Below, in pieces: positions 24,058 to 32,835 of a stretch of 64,000 bases of DNA. Each line of letters starts with the position of its first letter. The stretch's first letter is position 1. The notes beneath the pieces were generated by a model. That model had not been told where the DNA came from and ran no database searches. It saw only the letters and a list, made by a program, of their open reading frames with translations. Both the position numbers and the translations under genes were made by a program. Where the stretch lies: positions 616,839 through 680,838 of the forward strand of contig NZ_SODU01000004.1 in NCBI RefSeq assembly GCF_004366075.1, written 5' to 3'. Source of the stretch: Kribbella pratensis (GTDB lineage: Bacteria > Actinomycetota > Actinomycetes > Propionibacteriales > Kribbellaceae).

Positions 24058-24408
24058 TCACCGCCGCTCACGTTCCGACCCGGCAGATCGGCTCGGGGCG
24101 GGCTGCCGTGTCGGTGGGATTGACACGTCCTCGACTTGAGCGGTGCCTGTCTGTACCGGGCTATACGACCGACCTCGTTTGGGCCGCTGGTGTTTCAGCG
24201 CGCGGCGTTCGATCTCGGACAGACCACCCCACACGCCGGCGTCCTGGCCGGTGCGGAGTGCCCAGTTCAAGCATGCGTCGACGACGTCACATTGTGCGCA
24301 GACCCGTTTGGCGGCTTCGATTTGCTGCAAGGCTGGGCCGGTGGTGCCGATCGGGAAAAACAGTTCCGGGTCCTCATTTCGGCAGGCACCGTTGAGTAGC
24401 CAGTTCAT
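24058..24408 (-). CDS. WhiB-family [4Fe-4S] regulator
   Basis: A 116-residue WhiB protein with the four cluster ligands C9, C37, C40 and C46 (ACR...CAQCDVVDAC), the GVWGG turn (58-62) and basic tail (RRALKHQRPKRGR) that binds DNA or contacts SigA. WhiB proteins are exclusive to Actinomycetota and respond to O2, NO and redox state. The C-terminus adds about 35 Pro/Ser-rich residues. It ends convergent with the Usp/TraR unit. Which Wbl subclass it is cannot be decided by eye. Confidence 0.93.
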   Translation of the reverse strand: MNWLLNGACRNEDPELFFPIGTTGPALQQIEAAKRVCAQCDVVDACLNWALRTGQDAGVWGGLSEIERRALKHQRPKRGRSYSPVQTGTAQVEDVSIPPTRQPAPSRSAGSERERR

Positions 24409-24579
24409 GCACTCTCCCTCCGGGAGCTGAAGCTGCGGCGCATGCCGAATCCATGTGATGGAGCGGCAGGCCCGGCGCCGAGGTGATCAGGGGCTCAAGA
24501 CACCAGGCCCGCCGGTCTTGGGAGTTGGCCGAAATCCGTCTCCGAGTCCCGGATCGCTACTTCGGCGGTGTCCGGTGGC

Positions 24580-25590
24580 CTACTTCATGCTGTGCGCAAC
24601 GAGTTCGGTCAGGTCGAACAGGCGGTTGGTGAAGCCCCACTCGTTGTCGTACCAGCCGAACACCTTCACAAGATTGCCGTTCGCGTACGTGAGTGGGGCA
24701 TCGAAGATGCACGACGCCGGGTCGCCGATGATGTCGTGCGAGACGATCGGGTCCTCGTTGTACCGCAACAGGCCCTTCAGAAGGCCGGATGCCGCCTCAG
24801 CGAAGACGTGGTTGACCTGCTCTGCGGTCACGTCCTCGGCGAGTTCGAGGACCAGGTCCGTGAGCGAGCCATCCTGGACCGGAGCTCGAACCGCGACGCC
24901 GTCGATCTTGCCGGCCAGTTCGGGAATCACCAGGCCGACTGCCTTGGCCGCGCCAGTGCTCGTCGGGATGAGGTTCACAGCACCCGAGCGTCCACGGCGC
25001 AGGTCCTTGTGGGGCGAGTCGAGGATCACCTGGTCGTTCGTGTAGCTGTGGATCGTTGTCATCACACCGCGTCGGATCCCGAACGCCCGATGCAGCACGG
25101 ACACCATTGGGGCGACGCAGTTCGTGGTACACGACGCGTTCGAGATGATGTTGTGTGAGACAGGGTCGTAGGTGTCGGCATTTACCCCTAGAACGACTGT
25201 CGCGTCGACATCCTTGCCCGGCGACGACAGGATGACCTTGCGGGCACCGCCGGTCAGGTGCGCGGCCGCGGCTGCCCGGGTCCGGAAACGGCCTGTGCAC
25301 TCGATCACGATGTCCGCGCCGACATCCCGCCAGTCCAGAGCAGCGGGACTGCGCTCGGACGTCACTCGAATGGACGTGCCGCGAACCGAGATCGCGTTGT
25401 CGGTGTGGCGGACGCGATCGGGCAATGGCCCATAGGTCGAGTCGTACTGCAGCAGGTTCGCCAGCGTCGCACTGTCGGTGACGTCGTTGACCGACACCAC
25501 CTCGACGACCTCATCTCCCCGCTCGAGCGCCACCCGCAGAAAGTCCCGCCCGATCCGACCGAACCCGTTGATTCCTACTGCCACAGACAT
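24580..25590 (-). CDS. gap: Glyceraldehyde-3-phosphate dehydrogenase (type I)
   Basis: A 336-residue GAPDH of normal length. NAD-binding GINGFGRIGR at 7-16, acidic NAD-selective VND at 34-36, catalytic C154 in SNASCTTNC and H181 in TTIHSYTNDQ, phosphate-binding STGAAKA and the tail WYDNEWGF-NRLFDL. It converts glyceraldehyde-3-phosphate to 1,3-bisphosphoglycerate in glycolysis. It stands alone without pgk or tpi, so it is probably a second gap copy rather than the main glycolytic gene, fitting the stress context. Nothing else seen in 24409-24579. Confidence 0.95.
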   Translation of the reverse strand: MSVAVGINGFGRIGRDFLRVALERGDEVVEVVSVNDVTDSATLANLLQYDSTYGPLPDRVRHTDNAISVRGTSIRVTSERSPAALDWRDVGADIVIECTGRFRTRAAAAAHLTGGARKVILSSPGKDVDATVVLGVNADTYDPVSHNIISNASCTTNCVAPMVSVLHRAFGIRRGVMTTIHSYTNDQVILDSPHKDLRRGRSGAVNLIPTSTGAAKAVGLVIPELAGKIDGVAVRAPVQDGSLTDLVLELAEDVTAEQVNHVFAEAASGLLKGLLRYNEDPIVSHDIIGDPASCIFDAPLTYANGNLVKVFGWYDNEWGFTNRLFDLTELVAHSMK

Positions 25591-25621
25591 CCTCGACCTC
25601 CTAGCGCCGCCGAACCGATCC

Positions 25622-26233
25622 TCAGGGCAGTTGACGTGTCCATCGCGGTGAGACCTCTGTCCACTCCCGCGCCCATTCCTCGGCGCGGTGATGGTCCAGC
25701 GGTCGGCGGGCCAACCGAACGACGACGATCAGCAGCGGCCAGGCGAGGACCGCCATACCGATACCGGCCACAACGCCGAGGGCTGCACTGTCCGAGGGTG
25801 GCCGGGGAGCGCGGGTCACCTTGCCGTCCTGATCGAGCCAGATCGTCAGCTCGCTGCCGGACTTGGTGCCGATCAGCACATCTGCCCGGTCCTCGCGTGC
25901 GGATCCTGAAGCATCGAACCAACCAACTCGAACTCTCGTGGTGGTCAGCCCGGGACTCAAAAGCGCGGTTTCGTCCGAGTCCTCGAGTGTTCGCGCTACA
26001 ACCGCACGGGTGTGTGCGCGTTCCTGGGCCGCCGCGTGCTCCGCGCGATCGCGAATTGCAGTTCCGAAGGCTGCCGCCGCGGGTATCACCAGCGATGCAA
26101 CCGTCAGCGCGACCATCAGCAGCACTGCCTCGAGCCGGTCCACCCTTCGACGCAACGGATTGCGGCCGAAACCGAGCAACCGCAACTGCATCAACATGAA
26201 CAACTCAGCCCGGTGTTCGTGGGTCGTGCTCAT
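25622..26233 (-). CDS. Rv1733c-like membrane protein
   Basis: A 203-residue protein: start MSTTHEHRAELF (ATG 26233 with GGAG upstream), then LRLLGFGRNPLRRRVDRLEAVLLMVALTVASLVIPAAAAFGTAI (first helix about 34-58), an extracytoplasmic region about 60-145 with an SGSELTIWLDQDGKVTRAP segment, and a second helix about 152-175. The NPLRR-xD element and two-helix plan match the Rv1733c family of actinobacteria, a member of the mycobacterial dormancy regulon with unknown function. Upstream of gap orientation; 31 bp separate them, so possibly transcribed with it. Confidence 0.8.
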   Translation of the reverse strand: MSTTHEHRAELFMLMQLRLLGFGRNPLRRRVDRLEAVLLMVALTVASLVIPAAAAFGTAIRDRAEHAAAQERAHTRAVVARTLEDSDETALLSPGLTTTRVRVGWFDASGSAREDRADVLIGTKSGSELTIWLDQDGKVTRAPRPPSDSAALGVVAGIGMAVLAWPLLIVVVRLARRPLDHHRAEEWAREWTEVSPRWTRQLP

Positions 26234-26472
26234 CGCGCGCTCCAATCTCTCTCTGCTACTAAGACAAGGAATCCACGGGTCTTGTGACGACGGTGGCCAC
26301 GGGTCGCGGTCGGAGCTGAGCGATATCACGGATGCACCGCAGGTCATGTCACGAATGACATCCCTGTTCGGACTTGGTTGTTGCACCACCGATCGTTGCC
26401 AACGGCGCGATTCGAATCGTCCCCTCGCGACCGGACATCCCTTGTCTGCCGTGATCACCAATTGGAGTCGTC

Positions 26473-27282
26473 ATGTCACCCACCATCGTTCTGGTCCACG
26501 GTCTGTGGCTCACGCCGCGAAGTTGGGAGGGCTGGAAGGCGCGCTTCGAGAAGCGCGGGCATGAAGTCCTCGCACCTGCCTGGCCCGGAATGGAAGTAGA
26601 GGTCGAGGCCCTCCGCCGCGACCCGTCGGTCATGAACGGACTCGGAATCGGCGAGGTCGTCGACCACTACGACCAGATCATCCGCAGCCTCGCCAGTCCA
26701 CCGGTGATCATGGGACATTCGACCGGCGGCCTGGTGACCGAACTCCTGCTCGACCGCGGCCTCGGCGCTGCCGGCGTAGCCCTGTCGCCCGCACCGGTCA
26801 AGGGCGTCTACCGCCTGCCGCTCAGTCTGCTTCGGGCCATCGCTCCAGTGCTCAGAAACCCGGCGAACAAGAACAAGACCTTCGCGATGACGCCGAAGCA
26901 GTTCCACTACGCCTTCACAAACACCATGAACGACCAGGACGCCAAGGCGGCGTACGAGAGGTACGCGGTCGCTGGTCCCGGGCGGATCGCCTTCCAGGGC
27001 GCCTTCGCAAACTTCAATCCACACGCGGTCAACAAGGTCGACTTTCACAAGGACGACCGTCCTCCGCTCCTCGTGATCGGGAACAGCGAAGACCATACGA
27101 TCCCTGCCTCGGTCAGCAGAGAGGCCGCGAAGCGCCTCGGCAAGTCGAGGGCAGTGGTGGAGTACAAGGAGTTCGCCGGACGGCCTCACTTCACCGCCGG
27201 CGCCCCGGGCTGGGAAGCCGTTGCCGACTACGCGCTCGAATGGACGATCCGTCACACGAGCGCGGCCTCCAGGCACAACTAG
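26473..27282 (+). CDS. Alpha/beta hydrolase
   Basis: A 269-residue alpha/beta hydrolase with oxyanion HGLWL (9-13), nucleophile S83 in MGHSTGG, acid near D222 (NSEDHTIP) and base His near HFTAG. A lipase/esterase-like cytosolic enzyme with no signal peptide; TTGGAG precedes the ATG. 114 bp upstream of a second alpha/beta hydrolase on the same strand. Substrate unknown. Confidence 0.85.
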   Translation: MSPTIVLVHGLWLTPRSWEGWKARFEKRGHEVLAPAWPGMEVEVEALRRDPSVMNGLGIGEVVDHYDQIIRSLASPPVIMGHSTGGLVTELLLDRGLGAAGVALSPAPVKGVYRLPLSLLRAIAPVLRNPANKNKTFAMTPKQFHYAFTNTMNDQDAKAAYERYAVAGPGRIAFQGAFANFNPHAVNKVDFHKDDRPPLLVIGNSEDHTIPASVSREAAKRLGKSRAVVEYKEFAGRPHFTAGAPGWEAVADYALEWTIRHTSAASRHN

Positions 27283-27395
27283 GCATCAGCCGCTGCCTGC
27301 GGTCACCACTGCGGGAAGCGAGCGCCGTGTCAGTCGCAGCAGTTCCGGTCGATCATGTCGATCGATCGAGTGAATCCGAAAGGACGAAACCTCAC

Positions 27396-28346
27396 ATGAG
27401 CAAGCACTTCCTCGAGCCGGCAGCTCAGGAGTTCGCGGACGCGACGTCGAAGCCGCCGTTCCTCTACGAACTCGGCCCCGACGGCGCGCGCAACGTTCTC
27501 GACGACGTTCAAGCTGCCCCGATCCCCAAGCTCGACGTCGCCGAGAAGTGGATCACCGTTCCGGCCGAGGTCGGCGACGTCCGGGTCCGCATCGTCAAGC
27601 CCGTCGACGCTAAGGAAAGCCTCCCGACCATCCTGTACATGCATGGCGGCGGATGGGTCCTCGGGAACGCCGGGACGCATGACCGGCTGGTTCGCGAGTT
27701 GGCCGTCGGCGCCGAAGCGGCCGTCGTGTTCGTCGAGTACGACCGCTCCCCCGAGGCGCACTACCCCGTCGCGATCGAACAGGGCTACGCGGCAGCGCGC
27801 TGGGTCACCGAGCGCGGTTCGTCCGAGGGCCTCGATGCTACGCGGATGGCGGTGGCCGGCGATTCGGTCGGCGGCAACATGACGGCCGCCTTGGCCATCC
27901 TCGCCGTACAGCGAGGTGATGTCAGGTTCGTCCACCAGTCGATGTACTACCCGGTGACCGACGCAGCGCAAGACACCGAGAGCTACCGCGAGTTCGCGGA
28001 AGGCCCGTTCCTCACCGCGAAGGGTATGGCGTGGTTCTGGGACTGCTATCTACCTGACGAAGCCAGGAGGTCCGAGATCACGGCGTCGCCGTTGCGGGCC
28101 GGCCTCGACCAACTCGCCGGGCTGCCGGAAGCCTTCCTGATCGTCGACGAGAACGACGTACTTCGAGATGAGGGAGAGGCGTATGCACGCAGGCTCACCG
28201 AGGCCGGCGTCCGCACCACCTCGGTCCGCTACAACGGCATCATCCACGACTTCATGATGCTCAACCCGCTCCGTCAGACCGCCGCCACGACCGGCGCTGT
28301 CGAGCAGGCGATCCAGATCCTCCGTAAGGCACTCGGCACCGCCTGA
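27396..28346 (+). CDS. HSL-family alpha/beta hydrolase (esterase)
   Basis: A 316-residue hormone-sensitive-lipase-type hydrolase: oxyanion HGGGW at 83-87, nucleophile S157 in AGDSVGGN, acid Asp in VDENDVLRDEG and His in IIHDFMM. AAAGGA precedes ATG 27396; a longer upstream frame overlaps the preceding hydrolase and is rejected. A perfect hairpin terminator follows 34 bp after the stop. Related enzymes act on short acyl esters; the true substrate is unknown. Confidence 0.88.
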   Translation: MSKHFLEPAAQEFADATSKPPFLYELGPDGARNVLDDVQAAPIPKLDVAEKWITVPAEVGDVRVRIVKPVDAKESLPTILYMHGGGWVLGNAGTHDRLVRELAVGAEAAVVFVEYDRSPEAHYPVAIEQGYAAARWVTERGSSEGLDATRMAVAGDSVGGNMTAALAILAVQRGDVRFVHQSMYYPVTDAAQDTESYREFAEGPFLTAKGMAWFWDCYLPDEARRSEITASPLRAGLDQLAGLPEAFLIVDENDVLRDEGEAYARRLTEAGVRTTSVRYNGIIHDFMMLNPLRQTAATTGAVEQAIQILRKALGTA

Positions 28347-28379
28347 GCTGACCGCCGGGCGCGATCTGCTGTGACCACC

Positions 28380-28414
28380 ACGCGATGGTCGTCGACTTTC
28401 GGCGACCATCGCGT
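28380..28414 (+). terminator. Strong hairpin terminator after the esterase gene
   Basis: ACGCGATGGTCG (28380-28391) pairs perfectly with CGACCATCGCGT (28403-28414), 12-bp stem, 11-nt loop, followed by CTTTGT. It separates the hydrolase pair from the sigma-factor gene. The rest of 28415-28622 shows nothing else clear. Confidence 0.75.
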
Positions 28415-28622
28415 CTTTGTGACCGATGCCAGCTGGACTCGGAGCCGGCGGCTGCGTGGCGCCCAGGACTACGTGGCCCCCACGGACACGTAGTGGCACG
28501 GCCACGAGGCCGGCCGAGACCACGCGACCAGCCACGTTCTACGCAGGGCGCGAAGGATGCTTCGCGGCCGCACAGTGATGTCGAGGGCATGTGACTCGCC
28601 AGGCGGGAAAGGGGTTGTTCGT

Positions 28623-29318
28623 GTGAACACCGGACTGTCATCGCAGAGATGGGAAGGCGGGGAGACCTGGCCGGACCGGCCGGCGAGCGCCGAGCAGTGG
28701 GATGGCGGCCTCGAGGAAGCAGTCGAGACATTCGTCAGAGTACGGCCGCGGCTGATGGCGATCGGGTACCGATTCCTCGCCAACTGGAGCGAGGCCGAGG
28801 ACGTCGTACAGGAAACCTGGCTTCGCTGGCAGAACACCGATCGTACGGTCGTCGCCGATCCGCAGGCTCTGCTCGCGACCATGGCGACACGGCTCGCGAT
28901 CAACATCAGCCTGTCCGCGCGGCGGCGTTACGAGGTATGCCGAACTCCGCCGGTTCCCCCGGCAACCGACGTGAACGACGACCCGGCCACGACGGCCGAA
29001 CGCCGCGAAGCCGTCGAACAGGCGCTGCTGATCGTCCTCGAGAGCCTCACGCCGCGAGAACGCGCCGCCTTCATTCTCCGAGAGGCCTTCGGCTATTCAT
29101 ACGGGCAGATCTCAGAGTTCCTCCAGCTCGGCGCGGCCAATACCAGGCAAGTGGTCAGCCGCGCCCGCCGGCATCTCGGAGCCAACCGACGTGTCATCGT
29201 GAGCTCGGCGTCGTACCAGCGCTTCCTTCAGGCGTTCTTCACCGCAGCCCGTACCGGCGATCTCGGCAGCCTCGAGAGACTCCTGGCCGCGGACCTGACG
29301 GTCGATTGGGACAACTGA
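28623..29318 (+). CDS. ECF sigma factor (SigJ/ECF41-like) with C-terminal domain cut off
   Basis: A 231-residue protein with sigma region 2 (FVRVRPRLMAIGYRFLANWSEAEDVVQETWLRWQNTD...ALLATMATRLAINISLSARRR) and region 4 (ESLTPRERAAFILREAFGYSYGQISEFLQLGAANTRQVVSRARRHL). SigJ/ECF41 proteins carry a roughly 100-residue SnoaL-like C-terminal domain that controls activity; here it ends after YQRFLQAFFTAARTGDLGSLERLLAADL, the first helix of that domain. Start GTG 28623 with AAAGGGG upstream. The GH15 gene begins 11 bp after the stop. Loss of the domain could change activity. Confidence 0.85.
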   Translation: MNTGLSSQRWEGGETWPDRPASAEQWDGGLEEAVETFVRVRPRLMAIGYRFLANWSEAEDVVQETWLRWQNTDRTVVADPQALLATMATRLAINISLSARRRYEVCRTPPVPPATDVNDDPATTAERREAVEQALLIVLESLTPRERAAFILREAFGYSYGQISEFLQLGAANTRQVVSRARRHLGANRRVIVSSASYQRFLQAFFTAARTGDLGSLERLLAADLTVDWDN

Positions 29319-29329
29319 GCCAGGCCGCC

Positions 29330-31129
29330 ATGGCACACATCGAGGATTACGCGCTGATCGGCGACCTGCGTACGGCGGCGCTCGTCGCGACTGATGGGTC
29401 TGTTGACTGGCTGTGCCTGCCCCGCTTCGACTCACCTGCGGTGTTCGCGGCCGTGCTCGGCGACGACGGCAACGGTCGCTGGACGATGGGGCCGTCAGCC
29501 GGTGGGCGCTGCGCCCGCCGACGGTACCGACGACATTCGTTGATCCTCGAAACGGATTGGATCGTCTCCGACGGCCACGTGAGGGTCACCGACTTCATGT
29601 CTCCCACCGGACCGGAGGGGCAACTCGTGCGCGTAGTCGAGGGCGTTGCAGGTCTGGTCCACATGCACACCTCACTGGCGTTGCGGATGGACTACGGACG
29701 GATCGTCCCCGAGCATCACGGCCTCGGCCGGCAGATTCTCGCGACGACGGAGCACCAGAACGTGTGTCTGTCCACCGACGTCCACATGAACCGTGTCGGC
29801 GGTTGCATGACTGCAGACTTCACGGTCGGCGCGGGCGAACGCCTGACGTTCGTCTTGACTCATGCCCCCGAACCGAATCTACCTGCGCCGGCCGATCCAG
29901 TCCGTTCGCTGGCCGCGACGTCGGCATTCTGGGATCAGTGGATCAGTCGCTGCACCTATGCAGGCCGGTGGGCCGACTCGGTGCGACGTTCACTCGTCGT
30001 CCTCAAGGCGCTTACTCATGCCCCGACCGGCAGCATCCTGGCCGCAGTCACGACCTCACTGCCCGAGAACATCGGCGGCACACGCAACTGGGACTTCCGC
30101 TACTGCTGGCTCCGCGACGCCGCGTTTGCCCTGGAGGCGTTCGATGCCACCGGCTACGGAGAAGAAGTCGCAGCCTGGACGGACTGGTTGGCGCGGGTTG
30201 TGGCCAGCGGCTCCTCGGACGTGCAAATCATGTACCGCCTCGACGGCGCCCGCCATCTACCAGAGCAAACCTTGGACTGGCTCGCGGGTCATCGCGCATC
30301 CGCACCGGTCCGCATCGGCAACGCTGCGGCCATGCAAGTACAGAATGACGTCTGGGGCGAGGTGTTGAGCGTTCTGTGCAATCGCGGGCCATCGGATCGG
30401 AGGATGCGTCGCATTCTGTTGAGGGGCCTCGAAGACAGTTGGCAGGAACCTGACAACGGCATCTGGGAGGTTCGCGGCCCGCGGCGTCACTTCGTCCATT
30501 CGAAGGCCATGGCCTGGGTCGGCGTCGATCGCGTCGTCCGCGCCCTGGAGGCTGAGGATGCCACGCCGGAAACCCTCGAGCGCTTGCGCAAGCTTCGCCG
30601 GACCATCCACGACGACGTTTGCCACCGCGGGTTCAACACCGCGCTGGGCAGCTTCACACAGTGTTATGGCTCCAGCCGCCTCGATGCCTCGCTCCTCCTG
30701 CTGCCGCGGTACGGATTCCTGCCATGGAACGACCCCCGCATGGTCGGCACGGTCGACGCCGTCCAAAGCCATCTGACGCGAGACGGGCTGGTCCTGCGCT
30801 ACTCCACCGACGCGCGCATACCCAACTGCGACGGCATCCCGGGTGACGAAGGCACATTCCTGGCCTGCTCGTTCTGGCTGGCGGATGCACTGCACGGAAT
30901 CGGCCGCACCGACGACGCCGAGGCCCTCTTCGAACGGCTGCTGTCTTTGCGCAACGACGTCGGGCTACTCAGTGAGGAATATGACGTGGCGACCGGGCAC
31001 CATCTCGGGAACACTCCACAGGCCTTCAGCCATGCTGGGCTGGTCAGCACTGCCTTGCGCCTGAGCCGCCAACTGCCCCACAGCAAGGAGCCGGCAGCAT
31101 TCGAGTCTTGGTCCGACGCAGCGAGCTGA
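29330..31129 (+). CDS. GH15 glycoside hydrolase (glucoamylase/trehalase-like), second copy
   Basis: A 599-residue GH15 enzyme: HIEDYALIGDLRTAALVATDGS and VDWLCLPRFDSPAVFAA at the start, beta-sandwich then (alpha/alpha)6 barrel with WDFRYCWLRDAAFALEAF, general-acid segment GIWEVRGP and base segment LLSEEYDVATGHHLGNTPQAFSHAG. It is a paralogue of the enzyme at 12.1-13.9 kb and more standard in the WLRDA motif. ATG 29330 lies 11 bp after the ECF sigma stop with only a weak AGG upstream, so coupled translation is likely. Substrate may be trehalose or an alpha-glucan. Confidence 0.88.
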   Translation: MAHIEDYALIGDLRTAALVATDGSVDWLCLPRFDSPAVFAAVLGDDGNGRWTMGPSAGGRCARRRYRRHSLILETDWIVSDGHVRVTDFMSPTGPEGQLVRVVEGVAGLVHMHTSLALRMDYGRIVPEHHGLGRQILATTEHQNVCLSTDVHMNRVGGCMTADFTVGAGERLTFVLTHAPEPNLPAPADPVRSLAATSAFWDQWISRCTYAGRWADSVRRSLVVLKALTHAPTGSILAAVTTSLPENIGGTRNWDFRYCWLRDAAFALEAFDATGYGEEVAAWTDWLARVVASGSSDVQIMYRLDGARHLPEQTLDWLAGHRASAPVRIGNAAAMQVQNDVWGEVLSVLCNRGPSDRRMRRILLRGLEDSWQEPDNGIWEVRGPRRHFVHSKAMAWVGVDRVVRALEAEDATPETLERLRKLRRTIHDDVCHRGFNTALGSFTQCYGSSRLDASLLLLPRYGFLPWNDPRMVGTVDAVQSHLTRDGLVLRYSTDARIPNCDGIPGDEGTFLACSFWLADALHGIGRTDDAEALFERLLSLRNDVGLLSEEYDVATGHHLGNTPQAFSHAGLVSTALRLSRQLPHSKEPAAFESWSDAAS

Positions 31130-31136
31130 ATCCGTG

Positions 31137-31154
31137 CAACGCTGAACGGCGTTG
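31137..31154. terminator. Short hairpin between GH15 and cydC
   Basis: CAACGC (31137-31142) and GCGTTG (31149-31154) form a 6-bp stem, 6-nt loop, in the 74-bp gap between two convergent genes. Modest strength, placed where a bidirectional terminator is expected. Confidence 0.35.
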
Positions 31155-31203
31155 TCGCACAAACGTCCTACCGCAGATTCGCACCGGCTGCTGACGCTGT
31201 GGC

Positions 31204-32835
31204 TCAGCATTGCGTTCGCCGTGACAGCCTCACGATCTGTGGCAAGGGATAGGGGACCAACTCCGGTCTATGAGTCAGTAGAACCACGGTGCGAGACCCG
31301 GCGGCACCGAACAGATCCATCAGCAGGGCCCGCGCGGTCTCCTCATCGAGATGCTCGGTGGGTTCGTCGAGAATCAGTACGTCGTGCCGCGCGAGCAGCA
31401 GTCGTGCGAAGGCAAGTCGCTGCCGCTCTCCTCCTGACAATCGCGCACCGTGCTCCCCGACCATTGTGCCCAGTTGCCGCGGCAATCGCTCGACGAAGTC
31501 ACCGAGCCGCGCGCGGTGGAGGGCGTTCCACAGCTGGAGATCGCTGGCATCCGGGCACGCCAGCAGCAGGTTCTCTCGGATGCTCGTGTCGAAGACGTAG
31601 CAGTCCTGGGTGAGCAATCCGATTGCGGACCGCACCTTTTCGCTGTCGAGCTGCGTGAGATCGAAACCGCCCAGATTCACCTCGCCTGCGCGGGGGTCCA
31701 GAAGTCGCAACAGAACGGCAGCAAGCGTGCTCTTGCCCGATCCGCTCGGTCCGGTGATGAGCACTCGACCGCCCTCAGGAACGTCGATGTCACCGACCTG
31801 CAGTACGTCGGGACCATCGCCGTACCCCGCCCGCAAGCCGTGGACCCGCAGACTACGATCGCGCGGAAGCGCGTGTGGGCTCGCCGGGCCTGTGGCCGGC
31901 CGCGGCGCGGCGAGGACCTCTCGCAGCCGGTCCAGGGAACCGCGGACCCGCGCCGCGATCTGCGCGGCCAGAGGGATCTCACCGAGGACATCCAGCAACG
32001 CCAACGGCGTCAGCACCAGCACGGCAAGTGTCGGGCCGGCCAGGTGGGAGCGACTGCCCACGACGAGTCCGGAGACAGTGGCCCCACCCACGCAGAGGAC
32101 GAGAAGAGCATTGCCGAGACCGGCGCTCCAAGCGGATCGGCGTTCGGCGGCAGCCAGCCGGACATCGGCATCGGCGAAGGCGCAGATCACGTCGTCCACA
32201 GCCCCGAAGGCGACCAAGTCCGCGGCCGATTGCAAGCTCTCGGACGCCCGAGCTGCGACCTCACCGCGCCCCTTGGCGATCGACCGCTCGGCATGGCGTG
32301 CCGTGGCCGCAGTGAGCCAAGGCACCATGATGCACGCCACCAGGACCGCGAACCCGACCTGGACGCCGATCACTGGCTGCAGCGCTCCGATGAGTGCAAC
32401 GGTCGCTGTAGCCGTCACCGCGGCTACGACGACGGGGAGAACGACTCGCAGCCACAGGTCGAGAACGCAGTCGACGTCGAGGAGCAGTCGAGCGAGAAGA
32501 TCACCGCGCCGTAGATCGAGGCCGACCGGCGCCAACTCCTCCAACCGATCGGTCATCCGTGCCCGGGTTCGTGCGAGCAGCCGGTACGCCGCGTCGTGAC
32601 CGGCAAGCCGCTGAACGTATCGGAACAGCCCCCTTCCGATGCCGAAGGCACGGACGGCGACGATCGCGACCATCAGGACGAGCACCGGCGGCTGAGCGGC
32701 CGCGGCGCTGATCAGCCAGGCGGACGTCGCTAGCAACGCCACGGAAGATCCTGAGGCCAGCACGCCCGACGTGAGTGCGACCAGCAGCCATCCTGCCGCC
32801 CGTCGGTCCGGGAGGACGATGGAGGAGAGGCTCAC
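31204..32835 (-). CDS. cydC: CydC, thiol-reductant ABC exporter subunit
   Basis: A 543-residue half-exporter: membrane domain (about 1-290, six helices) and ATPase with Walker A GPSGSGKST, signature ARLSGGERQRLAFARLLL, Walker B VLILDEPTEHLD and H-loop THRPE. CydDC exports glutathione or cysteine-type thiols to the periplasmic side and is needed to assemble cytochrome bd. Start GTG 32835, overlapping the CydD stop by four bases, in preference to a longer frame inside cydD. Last gene of cydABDC. Confidence 0.9.
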   Translation of the reverse strand: MSLSSIVLPDRRAAGWLLVALTSGVLASGSSVALLATSAWLISAAAAQPPVLVLMVAIVAVRAFGIGRGLFRYVQRLAGHDAAYRLLARTRARMTDRLEELAPVGLDLRRGDLLARLLLDVDCVLDLWLRVVLPVVVAAVTATATVALIGALQPVIGVQVGFAVLVACIMVPWLTAATARHAERSIAKGRGEVAARASESLQSAADLVAFGAVDDVICAFADADVRLAAAERRSAWSAGLGNALLVLCVGGATVSGLVVGSRSHLAGPTLAVLVLTPLALLDVLGEIPLAAQIAARVRGSLDRLREVLAAPRPATGPASPHALPRDRSLRVHGLRAGYGDGPDVLQVGDIDVPEGGRVLITGPSGSGKSTLAAVLLRLLDPRAGEVNLGGFDLTQLDSEKVRSAIGLLTQDCYVFDTSIRENLLLACPDASDLQLWNALHRARLGDFVERLPRQLGTMVGEHGARLSGGERQRLAFARLLLARHDVLILDEPTEHLDEETARALLMDLFGAAGSRTVVLLTHRPELVPYPLPQIVRLSRRTQC

